Assembly: GCA_951812805.1 (NCBI GenBank)
Contig: CATOSZ010000008.1
Span: forward strand, 200,137-264,136
Direction of reading: 5' to 3'
DNA: 64,000 nt
From: an uncultured Alphaproteobacteria bacterium
Lineage (GTDB): Bacteria; Pseudomonadota; Alphaproteobacteria; GCA-2731375
The position numbers were made by a program, and so were the translations under genes. Below, piece by piece: positions 1-9,300 of the stretch. The stretch's first letter is position 1, and each line of letters starts with the position of its first letter. Below the pieces are notes generated by a model. That model ran no database searches, was not told where the DNA came from, and saw only the letters and a list, made by a program, of their open reading frames with translations.

Positions 1-177
1 GAGCTATCAGCGGCGCGTTTCACCCGTCCGGCGTAAGCTTAGCGATGGCTTCGCCAGCCGGCTTCGGGCGCTCTTTGAGCAGGACCTGGGGCGCCCGCGC
101 CGTGAGCGCCGGACGGCCAAGAAGCTTTATGAGCAGCTTGTGTCGGAAGGCTATAGCGGATCCTACTCGACGGTTCA

Positions 178-1345
178 TACCAGTCGACATTGATGTCAAC
201 TCGCGGTTGGATTCCCTTGCTGGCTGATTTCTGACTCAATTGTGGTGATTCGGAAGAGGGGGATCACCATGGGTCGGGGTATTGCCTTGCGCGAGGATTT
301 CGATGCGGCGGCGTTGCGACGTCTGGCCAAGGGATCGAGGGATGCTAAACAGATCCGGCGCTTGCTTTCGCTTGCTGTGATCTACGAGGGCGGGAGTCGG
401 ACGGAGGCCGCGCGGACGGGGGACGTCGGCCTTCAGGTGATCCGTGACTGGGTGCTGCGTTTCAACGCGGAGGGCCCGGCCGGCCTGATCGACCGCAAGG
501 CGCCGGGCGCGGCGAAGAAACTGGACCCGGCGCAACGGGACGCCTTGGCGGCCCGGGTGGAAGCGGGACCGGATCCGGCGCGCGACGGCGTCATGCGCTG
601 GCGGCTAGCGGATCTGGTCGACTGGATCGGCGAGAGCTTCGCGATCACGCTCGACCAGCGGACGGTGAGCCGGGAGCTGAAGGCGATGGGCTTCGCCAGG
701 ATGACGATGCGGCCGCGCCATCACGCCCAGGAGCCGGGGGTGATCGAGGACTTCAAAAAAAATTCCCCGAGCTGGTCGCGCGGGCTCGCAAAGCACTCCC
801 CGACGGCACCGGGATAGAGATCTGGTGGCAGGATGAAACCCGCGTCGGACAGAAGAACAAGCATGCCCGGCGCTGGGCCCGGCGCGGCACACGGCCACGC
901 ACCCCGCACGATCAGCGCACCAAGTCGGCCTATATCTTCGGCGCCATCTGCCCCGAGCGCGGCACCGGCGCCGCCATCGTCCAGCAACGCTGCAACACCG
1001 CCGCCATGCAGCAGCATCTGGAGGAAATCTCCGTCCAGGTTCAACCCGGAGCCCATGCCTTGATGCTGCTCGACCGGGCCGGCTGGCACACCACGAAACG
1101 GCTCGACGTCCCGGCCAACATAACCCTCCTGCCGCTGCCGCCGAGATCGCCCGAACTCAATCCTGCCGAGAACGTCTGGCAGTACATCCGAAACAACTGG
1201 CTCTCCGACATCGTCTTCGAAGACCAGGACGACATCACCGATCATTGCTGCAAGGCCTGGAACAACCTCATCGCACAGCCGGACAGAATCAAATCCATCG
1301 GACGAAGATCATGGGCCATCGGGTTCTGATCATTGTCGATTGGTA
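178..1345 (+). mobile_element. IS630-family element nested in istA
   Basis: The element is 1168 bp. Its ends are imperfect inverted repeats: left TACCAGTCGACATTGATG (178-195), right end in reverse complement TACCAATCGACAATGATC (1328-1345). The usual IS630 target duplication is TA, and TA is present at both ends. However, only removal of 178-1345 plus one copy of the adjacent triplet TCA (175-177 and 1346-1348) restores the istA frame. So the duplication may be TCA, or one base changed after insertion. Confidence 0.85.
269..1329 (+). CDS. IS630 transposase, two frames joined by -1 frameshift at an A8 run
   Basis: This is the transposase of the nested IS630 element. The first frame starts at ATG 269, behind an AGGGGG ribosome-binding site, with an N-terminal helix-turn-helix region (residues 1-150). 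It reaches eight consecutive A at 755-762. The second half lies in the -1 frame from there (FPELVARARKALPDGTG…) to the stop at 1327-1329. The second half carries the DDE core: WWQDETR, LLDRAGWH and SPELNPAENVW. A-runs at the domain boundary are a known programmed -1 slippage arrangement in IS630 elements, so the gene is probably functional rather than broken. The alternative is a simple one-base indel in the homopolymer. Confidence 0.8.
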
Positions 1346-2542
1346 TCAGAGGTTTGTCCGCGACCTGAAGCGTTCTGGCGCCGGATCGGGGGATGCGTTC
1401 ATTCCGTTGCACTTTACGGCAGGTGACGCGCTCCAGTTTGACTGGAGCACGGAATACGCTGTCCTGGGCGGTGTCGAGCAGAAGGTAAAGGTTGCCCACT
1501 TCCGCCTATGTCATAGCCGCAAGCCCTTTGTTGTTGCCTATCCCAGCGAATCTCAGGAGATGGTGCTGGACGCCTTTGCACGGGCGATGTCTTTCTATGG
1601 CGGCGTACCGCGCCGGGTGATCATCGACAACCCCAAGACGATGGTAACCTATGTTTCGCGCTCTAAGGACCGTGTGTTCCATCCGCGCTTTCTGGCGTTG
1701 ATGAACCACTATGTGATGGAACCGGTTGCTTGCACACCCGCGGCGGGGTGGGAGAAGGGTCAGATTGAGAACCAGGTTGGGTTCCTGCGGGGACAGCTGT
1801 TTGCGCCCAAGCCCGCCTTTGACGATCTGGATGCGCTGAACGGCTGGTTGCGTCTGCGCTGCGAGGAATTGGCGAATCGCGCCCACCCCGAACAATCGGA
1901 TCGCAAGATCTCGGACGTGTTCGCAGACGAGTGCGCCGAACTGCGTCCCCTGGGCCGGGCTTTTGACGGCTATGTTGAGAAGGCCGCTCGTGTCCGCTCT
2001 ACCTGTCTGGTCCAATATGCCACCAATCGCTATAGCGTCCCCTCCCGGTTCGCCGGGGAGCTTGTCTCTCTGCGCGCCTATGCGGACCGGATCGTGGTTG
2101 TGTCAGGGCAGAATGTGATTGCCGAGCACAAGCGCCGCTTTACCCGCAACGCCAGCTATTTCGAGCCCTGGCATTACCTGCCCCTACTCGACCGCAAGCC
2201 CGGCGCGCTGAGAGATGGCGCGCCCTTTGTGGGTTGGCAATTGCCTGAGGCGATGCACCGGGTCAGGGCGCATTACATGGCCGGCAAAGGCGGGGACCGG
2301 GAGTTTGTCGATCTGCTCCTGCTGGCCCAGGATCACGGGATCGAGGTGGTCGAGATAGCCTGTGAACTGGCCGTGGAGCAGAACACGCTGCGCCTTCCGG
2401 CCATCATCAATCTGATCAACCAACTGGTGGAGCCGGTCATCGCGCCATGGGGCGAGAGCCACGCCTATCCGCAACTGACCTTGCGGCCCGAAGCGGACTG
2501 CAAGCGCTATGAGACGCTGTGCGTTGCCGGGGAGGCCGTCGC

Positions 2543-3274
2543 ATGAAAGCTTTGATAGACCAACTGATCGCCCTGAGGCTGTATGGAATGGCGGCTTGCG
2601 CCGAAGCTTTGCTGGCCGCGCGCAAGCCGCCAAGTCTGACCACTGCGATAAAGCAACTGATCGACGCCGAGACTGTAGAGCGCCGGGTGCGCTCTATCCA
2701 GCACCAAATGCGGGCCTCGAAGTTCCCCCACCATAAGGACTTCGCCACTTTCGATTACGGCCTAGCCGCCGTCACCCAAGCGCAAATCGACCCCTTCTGC
2801 TCAGGGCAGTTCACCCAGGAGGCCCACAACCTCATTCTGGTGGGCGGAACCGGTACGGGCAAAACCCACATCGCCATTGCTCTGGGGACGCTGTTGATCA
2901 ATCAGGGAAAGAAGGTCCGTTTCTTCAACGCCGTCGATCTGATCAATGCGCTGATCAAGGAACAGGCCGAAGGCAACGCCGGCAAGATCATCCGGCAACT
3001 GACGGCCATGGATTGCGTCATCATCGACGAACTGGGCTATATCCCATTCCCCAAATCCGGCGGTGCGCTCTTGTTCCACCTGATCAGCAAACTCTATGAG
3101 AAGACCAGCGTCATCATCACCACCAATCTGGAGTTCGGGGAATGGGTCTCCGTCTTCGGAGATGCAAAAATGACAACCGCGTTGCTGGATCGTGTAACGC
3201 ATCACTGCGCAATCATCGAAACAGGCAACATGTCTTACCGCTTCGCACAAAGCAAACAGCGACGACAAAAGTAG
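2543..3274 (+). CDS. istB: IS21 helper ATPase IstB
   Basis: IstB is the AAA+ ATPase that assists IstA in target choice and strand transfer. The start ATG at 2543 overlaps the istA stop as ATGA, which fits translational coupling. The 243-residue protein has a Walker A loop (GGTGTGKTH, about residue 105) and a Walker B strand ([12 protein letters not shown], about residue 160), followed by a sensor region ([13 protein letters not shown]). The length is normal for the family. The C-terminus is basic (SKQRRQK). Confidence 0.92.
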   Translation: MKALIDQLIALRLYGMAACAEALLAARKPPSLTTAIKQLIDAETVERRVRSIQHQMRASKFPHHKDFATFDYGLAAVTQAQIDPFCSGQFTQEAHNLILVGGTGTGKTHIAIALGTLLINQGKKVRFFNAVDLINALIKEQAEGNAGKIIRQLTAMDCVIIDELGYIPFPKSGGALLFHLISKLYEKTSVIITTNLEFGEWVSVFGDAKMTTALLDRVTHHCAIIETGNMSYRFAQSKQRRQK

Positions 3275-3287
3275 CCGCCCTGTAAGC

Positions 3288-3336
3288 AAAGCCCCAGGCT
3301 GATCCGCTATATGGAGCCAATCAGCCTGGGGGCTTT
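3288..3336 (+). terminator. Intrinsic terminator-like hairpin after istB
   Basis: The stem AAAGCCCCAGGCTGA (3288-3302) pairs with TCAGCCTGGGGGCTTT (3321-3336) with one bulged G, around an 18-nt loop, 14 bp after the istB stop. The stem runs A-rich to T-rich, so it could stop transcription in both directions. Confidence 0.7.
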
Positions 3337-3431
3337 CATCGCAAAGGCGGGCAAATCAAAACGGGTCCTGTACAGATTGTTCTGCAAAAGGGGTTTCGTA
3401 GCTGGGGCACAAGTCCGGGCCGATGGGGTGG

Positions 3432-3560
3432 ATGAGCTGCCTCCGGCTGGTCCGGGCTCTCGCGATCGAAATCCATGAGGACTGGCTGGATGCCAACCGC
3501 TAGCTCAACATGATCCATCTCAAGGAGAGCAAAAGCGAACGCATCCAGAAAGCCGCCTGA
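3432..3560 (+). pseudogene. C-terminal relic of a transposase with in-frame stop
   Basis: A 43-codon remnant reads SCLRLVRALAIEIHEDW, LDANR, stop (TAG), LNMIHLKESKSERIQKAA, stop. The pattern (EIHEDWLxANRYLNMxHLKE) resembles the C-terminal tail of a mutator/IS256-like transposase, with the expected Tyr codon TAC mutated to TAG. Nothing of the catalytic core remains upstream. The family assignment rests on this short tail only. Confidence 0.5.
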
Positions 3561-3569
3561 CGGCGGCTC

Positions 3570-3617
3570 GGCATGCCTGGCGCTCCGAGCAATCGAAATC
3601 TCCGCGCCAGGCATGCC
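3570..3617. repeat. 14-bp perfect inverted repeat
   Basis: GGCATGCCTGGCGC (3570-3583) is perfectly complementary to GCGCCAGGCATGCC (3604-3617), with a 20-nt loop. It starts 10 bp after the transposase relic, so it may be that element's terminator or end structure. Confidence 0.7.
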
Positions 3618-3729
3618 GGTGGCCCTCATCGGCAGCCATGACAAACTTGCAGAACAGTCTGGACACTACTTCAAAAGCTCATTGCCACTTCAAGAACCCC
3701 ACCTGATCCCCACGTTCCGCCGCCGGCCC

Positions 3730-3836
3730 GGTTGTCCCGGTGGGCCCACAGGCCCCTCCCACGCGGCTTCGCTCCGCGTAACGCAAAGCGCTACACGAAG
3801 CCGCGCGGGGCCCTCCCGTGGACTACCGGGACAACC
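3730..3836. repeat. Large imperfect palindrome
   Basis: The outer arms GGTTGTCCCGGT (3730-3741) and ACCGGGACAACC (3825-3836) are perfect. The inner arms CGCGGCTTCG (3762-3771) and CGAAGCCGCG (3796-3805) are also perfect, with partly matching sequence between. The two-tier cruciform is about 107 bp long and has no coding sequence. It may be an IS end, a dispersed palindromic repeat or a strong terminator. Confidence 0.65.
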
Positions 3837-3850
3837 TCCGTCGAAGCAAG

Positions 3851-3905
3851 GGGGGGGGTCAATTTTGCACGCCGATAGGGGGTCAGAATTAAATGCTGAT
3901 TGACA
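3851..3905. other. Relic IS21-type terminus with tandem end repeats
   Basis: Two spaced motifs, GGGGTCAATTTTGCACGCCGA and GGGGTCAGAATTAAATGCTGA, end in TTGACA. This has the form of an IS21 right end (repeats, then terminal ACA). It faces away from the istA gene that follows, so it appears to belong to an older, otherwise lost element abutting the present one. The rest of 3337-3935 shows no intact gene. Confidence 0.45.
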
Positions 3906-3935
3906 CCCAGACGGAAGCAGACGAGACGAACGACG

Positions 3936-5456
3936 GTGAGAGATGCACGAACGATCCTGCGGCTGACGCATGACCAAGGCCTCTCGGCGCGAGAGGTGGC
4001 GGAACGGCTGAAGGTCTCCAAGACGACAGTGTCGACCTATTTGCTGCGGGCCCGCGAGGTCGGCCTTACCGCCTGGCCGCTGCCGGCGGAATACGAGGAC
4101 GACGCGGTCCTGCAAGAGACGCTGTTCCGCCGCATGGGCCGGCCCCCGCGCGACAGGTGCGAGCCGCACTGGCCGACGGTCGCGGCCGAGCTGAAGCGCA
4201 AGGGGGTGACGCTGACCCTGCTCTGGCAGGAATACCGCGCCTCACATCCCGATGGCTACGGCTACACCTGGTTCTGCGAAGCCTTCACGGCGTTCAAGCG
4301 GCGCACCGGCGCCACCTGGCGCAACCGCCACGAGGCCGGTGCGGTCATGCAGACCGATTATGCCGGCCAGACGGTGGACATCGTCGACCCCGAGACCGGC
4401 GAGGTGCACGACGCGCAGATCTTCGTCGCCGTGCTGGGCGCTTCCTCGCTCACCTTCGCCACCGCCAGCCTGACCCAGCGCCTGCCCGACTGGGTCGCCG
4501 GACAATGCCGGGCGCTCGCCTACTTCGGCGGCGTGCCCAAGAGCATCGTCTGCGATAACCTCAAGGCCGGCGTCGCCAAGCCGCTCTGGTTCGAGCCGAC
4601 CCTCAACCCGACCTTCGCCGCGCTCGCCGAGCACTACGACACCACCGTCCTGCCGACCCGGGTCCGCAAGCCGCGCGACAAGGCCAAGGTCGAAGTCGCC
4701 GTCCAGGTCGTCGAGCGCTGGATCCTGGCAAGACTGCGCAATACGCGCTTCTTCTCCCTCGACCAGCTCAACCGGGCGATCCGCGACCTCCTCGAGGAGC
4801 TCAACGAGCGGCCCATGCGCAACCTTGGAAAGAGCCGGCGCCAGATGTTCGAGGCCATCGAGCGCGAGGCCCTGGCACCCCTGCCGACGACGCCCTTCGA
4901 ATATGCCGAATGGAAGACCGCCAAGGTCCATTCCGACTATCACGTCGACGTCGAGCGCAGCTTCTACTCCGTGCCGCACGGCCTGATCGGCCGCAAGGTC
5001 CAAGTCCGGCTCACTCACCGCACGGTCGAGATCTTCCACAACCACAAGCGCGTCGCCAGCCATCTCCGCCGCTCACCGCATGGCGGCCATGCCACGATCC
5101 CGGCCCACATGCCCAAGGCGCACCAGCGCTATGCCGAGCGAACGCCACAAAGCCTGATCGACCAGGCCAGCCGCATCGGCCCCAACGCCGCCCTCCTGGT
5201 CGAGCGGATGATCCGCGATCGGCCCCATCCCGAGCAAGGCTATCGCAGCGCCATGGGCGTCTTGTCGCTCGCCCGCCGATACGAACCGGAACGCGTCGAG
5301 GCCGCCTGCGCACGCGCGCTCACCATCAACACGACCAGCTACTCATCGCTCGCCGCCATCCTCAAGTCCGGCCTCGATCGCACACGCCCCGAGCGCGAAC
5401 CGCTTCTGCCGCTGCCGCCACACACCAACATCCGCGGCCCCGGCTACTACCGATAA
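3936..5456 (+). CDS. istA: IS21 transposase IstA (element 2)
   Basis: This DDE transposase has an N-terminal helix-turn-helix ([21 protein letters not shown]) and an integrase core with first Asp in MQTDYAG, second Asp in [10 protein letters not shown] and Glu in the [15 protein letters not shown] region. The open frame extends to a TTG at 3900, directly after a stop. GTG at 3936 gives a start that matches usual IstA N-termini better ([10 protein letters not shown]), and neither has a clear ribosome site. The protein has about 506 residues, a normal length. istB follows after 17 bp. Confidence 0.88.
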   Translation: MRDARTILRLTHDQGLSAREVAERLKVSKTTVSTYLLRAREVGLTAWPLPAEYEDDAVLQETLFRRMGRPPRDRCEPHWPTVAAELKRKGVTLTLLWQEYRASHPDGYGYTWFCEAFTAFKRRTGATWRNRHEAGAVMQTDYAGQTVDIVDPETGEVHDAQIFVAVLGASSLTFATASLTQRLPDWVAGQCRALAYFGGVPKSIVCDNLKAGVAKPLWFEPTLNPTFAALAEHYDTTVLPTRVRKPRDKAKVEVAVQVVERWILARLRNTRFFSLDQLNRAIRDLLEELNERPMRNLGKSRRQMFEAIEREALAPLPTTPFEYAEWKTAKVHSDYHVDVERSFYSVPHGLIGRKVQVRLTHRTVEIFHNHKRVASHLRRSPHGGHATIPAHMPKAHQRYAERTPQSLIDQASRIGPNAALLVERMIRDRPHPEQGYRSAMGVLSLARRYEPERVEAACARALTINTTSYSSLAAILKSGLDRTRPEREPLLPLPPHTNIRGPGYYR

Positions 5457-5473
5457 CCAGGAGAAGACACCTC

Positions 5474-6250
5474 ATGCTGACACACCCGACCCTCGACCAG
5501 ATGCAGGCCCTCGGCTTCAAGGGCATGGCAGAGGCTTACCGCGACATGGCCGAGCGAGGCCAATCATCGGAATTGAACCGCGAGGACTGGCTCGCCCTCA
5601 TGCTCGACCGCGAGGCCGCCACCCGCGCCGACAAGCGCCTCGCCAACCGCCTCAGACAGGCCAGGCTACGCTTCCCCGAGGCCTGCATCGAGGACATCGA
5701 CTTCGCCGCCGAACGAGGCCTCGACCGCCGCGCCGTCCTCTCTCTCGCCCAGGGCGTCTGGCTCAAGGCACACGAGAACCTCATCGTCACCGGCCAGACC
5801 GGAACCGGCAAGACATGGCTCGCCTGTGCCATCGCCCATCAGGCCGCCAGGCTCGATCATTCCGTCCTCTACGTCCGCATGCCCAGGCTCTTCGAGGACC
5901 TCGCCATGGCCCGCCTCGACGGCCGGCTGCCCCGCCTGATCGACCGCCTCGCCCGGGTCCAGCTGCTCGTCCTCGACGACTGGGGAACCCATGGCCTGAC
6001 CGACCGCCAGCGCCTCGATCTCCTGGAAATCTGCGAGGAACGATACCACCGACGCTCAACCCTCATCACCGCGCAGATCCCCGTGACCGCCTGGCACGAC
6101 CTGATCGGCGAGGCCACCATCGCCGACGCCATCCTCGACCGCGTCATCCACAACGCCCACCGCATCGGCTTGAAAGGCGACAGCATGCGAAAGAAGAAAT
6201 CGACGACCGACTTGACCCAGCCAACCACAACGGAAAACAATCCCGACTGA
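5474..6250 (+). CDS. istB: IS21 helper ATPase IstB (element 2)
   Basis: AAA+ helper ATPase of 258 residues. The start ATG at 5474 follows a CAGGAGAAG ribosome site; the open frame extends upstream only as overlap with istA. Walker A is GQTGTGKTW (about residue 105) and Walker B is LLVLDDWG (about residue 165). The C-terminal tail is basic and Thr/Pro-rich ([16 protein letters not shown]), as in proteobacterial IstB proteins. Confidence 0.9.
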   Translation: MLTHPTLDQMQALGFKGMAEAYRDMAERGQSSELNREDWLALMLDREAATRADKRLANRLRQARLRFPEACIEDIDFAAERGLDRRAVLSLAQGVWLKAHENLIVTGQTGTGKTWLACAIAHQAARLDHSVLYVRMPRLFEDLAMARLDGRLPRLIDRLARVQLLVLDDWGTHGLTDRQRLDLLEICEERYHRRSTLITAQIPVTAWHDLIGEATIADAILDRVIHNAHRIGLKGDSMRKKKSTTDLTQPTTTENNPD

Positions 6251-6288
6251 CGGCAACAAGGCACCCGAAGCCAAACTCCCGGAACCGG

Positions 6289-6355
6289 CCGGGACTTTAT
6301 GAAATCGGTGGCCAGGACTTACTGAAACCGCCGTCCGGAACTACCGAAATCCGCA
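6289..6355 (+). repeat. Right-end repeats of IS21 element 2
   Basis: Three related 22-nt blocks lie in tandem: GGACTTTATGAAATCGGTGG, GGACTTACTGAAACCGCCGT and GGAACTACCGAAATCCGCAG. Multiple internal terminal repeats are typical transposase-binding sites of IS21 elements. The stop codon of the truncated asmA-like gene (6297-6299) lies within the first block. Confidence 0.6.
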
Positions 6356-9300
6356 GCAGCAGGGGCCGCAGGTCGAAACGTGCCGTCGTAAAGCGGGCTT
6401 CGAGGCGCGGCGGCGTGGTGGTCAATTGATGGGTCAGGGTGCCGGTCAACCGATCGCGGCCCTGGACGAGCGCGATGTCGTCGAGATGCAAGGTCTTGGC
6501 GTCCAGGCGAAGCCGGGCATCGAAGGTATGACGCAGGGCCGGCGGCAAGGCGGCATCGGGCGCGACCAGGCCCAGCGTTTGCATCAGGGCGACCGGCTCG
6601 GGATGGTCGAGGCCCAAGCGCAAGTCCGCCGTCGGTGCCGCATCGAGGCCGCCGACGGTGCCCTTGGCGGTCAACACGCCGCCCGCGACGTCGATGCGGG
6701 CATCGACCTTGGCACTCTCGCGCCGGCCTTCCGCCGTCATCGAAAGGCGCAAAGGGCCCGTCCCGCTCGGCGCGGCGAGGCCGGCCAGGGTCAACAGCCG
6801 CCCCGGGTCCGGCGCGTCGAGCCCTAGGCGGAGATGCATCGGCGCGTTCGCCGTCAGGCCGAGCCGGACATCGACGTCGGCCTTGGCACCGGCGACTTCA
6901 CCCACGCTCACCACCTCGACGCTTCTGCCATCGCCCCGCAGCTTGCCCTGAACATTCAGGGCGCCGGCGGCGGGAAGCTTCGCCCGCGCCGGATCCAGCC
7001 AGCCGACCAGGCGTGCGGCGTCGCCGGCCTCGAGGCGGAAGTCGATGTCATATATCGGTGCGCTCGCCAGCTTGTCGGCACTGCCCGAAAGCGAGACCAC
7101 GGCACCGCCGACGTCGCCGATCCGCAAGTCCTGGATGATCAATCGGCCTTTCTCCAGCAGGGCCGTCGCGCGGCCATCGCGGAGGATGCGGCCTTCGTAG
7201 CCGAGTTCTCCGAAGGCCAGGCCGAGCCGGGCGTCGATGCCGGCGAGCGGGTCGTCGTCGCCGGCCGGTTTCGCCTTTCCGGCCGGTTTTGCCGGGGCCG
7301 CCTTCGGCAGGTAATCGTCGACGATCAGCCGGTCGAGGCCGAGGCTGGCGACCAGCACCGTTCGCGCCCCGAGGGTCACGCCGACGTCCCCCTGATAGGT
7401 CGTCTCGTCCAGGCGTAGCGTCATGGCGCGCGCGGCGATATCGGTGCCCCGCGCTTCGATCCGGGTCGCCAGTTCGGTCTTCCCGAACCGTCGCTTGCGG
7501 GTCTTGGGCAGCTTGACCCCGGCGAGCGCGAGCAAGGGACGCAGGTTGTTGGTCGAGAGGGCGAGGTCGCCGGTGAGCCCGGCGACGCCGTCGACGGCGT
7601 CCAGGGTTCCGGTGAACGATGCCTTGCCCTTGGCCGGTAGACCCAGGCGCGCCGTCTCGACTTCGATCTTCCCATCCCCGATCGCCAATCGCACGTCGAG
7701 GCCGGCGAAGCGGCGCGCCCGCCAGCGTATCGATTTCGCGGCCAGCGTCACCCGGGCGCCGAGATCGGCCGGCAGCAGAGGCCCGGTGCTTGTCCGAGAC
7801 GTGCTCTTGCCCGCACCGTCGGAGGCCGGCAGCAGCGCCAACAGTGGTTCGAGGACGACATCGCCGAACTCTAGCTTCAGGCTGTGCGGTTTGCCGTCGT
7901 GGCGCAGGCGCGCATTACCGGTAACGGCGACCTTGCCGAGCGAGGCTCTGATCGCGGCAAGGCGGGTCCGCGCCAGGTTGAGGTCGAGACGGCTGGCGAA
8001 CGAGAGCGCACCCGGATCGGCCGCCGCCTTGGACCGATAGGCCGCCACCCAGGGCGCCAGTAGGGCCTTCAGGGAGGGGTGGCTCAGTTCCAGGTCGCCG
8101 GCGAGGCGTGGCTTGGCATCGAGGCCGGTCAACTCACCGGCAAAGCCGACGCGGCCGTCCAGGCCGTCGAACCGGGCCTCGACCTTGGCCGCGCGCGCGG
8201 TACCGACGGCGGAAAGACGCAGATCGACGGCGCCGACGCCAGCGGGAAGATCCACGCCGAAGCGTTTCGCCGTTGCCGCCGCATTCTCGACCGCCAATGC
8301 CGCCTCCACCGCGACGGGTGCATCGGCCGCGAGGCCGACCGCCGCCTTCAGGGAGGTCGTGATGTCGCCCAACCGGCCCTTGCCGTCGGCCCGGGCGCCG
8401 GCGGGAGTTAACGCGAGGCTGCCTTTCAGCGCCAACGGGCCGAGCGGCCCGGTCGTCGTGCCCGGCGCGGCGAAGGCCAGCAGGTCGGCGCCCTCGTCCG
8501 CCGCGAGATCGTAGTCGAGCGCGATTTCCGGTGTGGCGCCCAGCCCGTCGATCCGGCCGCTCGCCGCCAGCCGGGCACCGGCGAGCGCGCCAATGCGGAA
8601 GCGGTCGAGGGCCAACGCGCCGTCCTTCAGGACCGCGGCGACGTCGACGTCGGTGATTCTGGCGCCGCGCGCCCGAAGCTTGCCCACCCGCGCCGTCACC
8701 GTCGCATCGAAGTCGGCGAGGGGAGCCAACCCGGCAAGTGCCGCGCGAAGCGCCGGGCCCGGCGCGCTGGGCGCCTGCGCCTTGCGCGCGCCGCCGGCGG
8801 GTGTGGCCGCGCCTAAATAGGCGTCCAGGTTCATGGTATCGAGGTCGAGATCGGCGGTGATGTTCGGCCGGCCGGTAAAGGTCGCATCGACCCGGCCGCG
8901 CAACGTCGTCTCGTCCAGCACCGCCACCATGTCCTCGACCGCCACGCGGCCGGTCTCACCGGCAAGGCGGCCCTTGAAGGCGAGGGTGGCGAGGCGACCG
9001 GGCGGCAGCTTCGGCGGCGCCAGGCCGGCCCAGGCCAGTAGGATCCGGGGTGAGGTGGAAGCGAGATCGACGGTGCCTTGCAGGCGACCGCCGTCGAGTT
9101 GCCGTCCGGTGAGGTCCAGGCGCGTCTTGCCCGGCAGGCGCGCCTGGACCGAATCGATTCGAAGCGCGCCCTCGGCGAGCCCGGCACGGGCCACCAGGTC
9201 CGTCACCGCATCGCCGTTCCAATCGACCCGCTCCGCCGTCAGGTCGAGGGCGAGGGTGATGTCCTGCGGCAGCCGCGCCGCGCCGGACGTCTTGTCGTCG

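Larger units (their letters stand above)
1..2546 (+). pseudogene. istA: IS21 transposase IstA, 5'-partial and split by an IS630 insertion
   Basis: IstA is the DDE-type transposase of IS21 elements. The N-terminal part is read from base 2 (…LYEQLVSEGYSGSYSTV) to base 177. The rest resumes at 1349 (RFVRDLKRSGAG…) and runs to the stop at 2544-2546. Joining bases 177 and 1349 restores one open frame reading STVQRFVRDLK, so the gene was intact before the inner insertion. The catalytic core is visible after the junction: ALQFDWS (first Asp), VIIDNPK (second Asp) and the stretch after GWEKGQIENQVGFLR (Glu). An ORF caller joins the 3' part to IS630 sequence from 1245, but that start is artificial. 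The very N-terminus lies before the window. Confidence 0.85.
1..3336 (+). mobile_element. IS21-family element 1, left end outside window
   Basis: The element carries istA (split) and istB with the 4-nt ATGA overlap typical of IS21. The right part ends near the hairpin at 3288-3336. Its left terminus lies before base 1, so its target duplication cannot be read. An IS630-type element is inserted inside istA at 178-1345, so this copy cannot make intact IstA without precise loss of the inner element. Confidence 0.85.
3906..6355 (+). mobile_element. IS21-family element 2, inserted in the asmA-like gene
   Basis: istA and istB of a second, clearly different IS21 element are followed by three imperfect 22-nt end repeats at 6289-6355. 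The right boundary is placed where the asmA-like reading frame loses family character (about 6350-6355). The left boundary is uncertain: the sequence just before istA looks like another element's terminus. No asmA remainder is seen on the left side, so the insertion was followed by a deletion or rearrangement. Confidence 0.7.

Noticed and set aside
1245-1348. ATG at 1245 as the start of a 433-residue istA
   Set aside because: This start lies in IS630 sequence. The true upstream part of istA is at 2-177.
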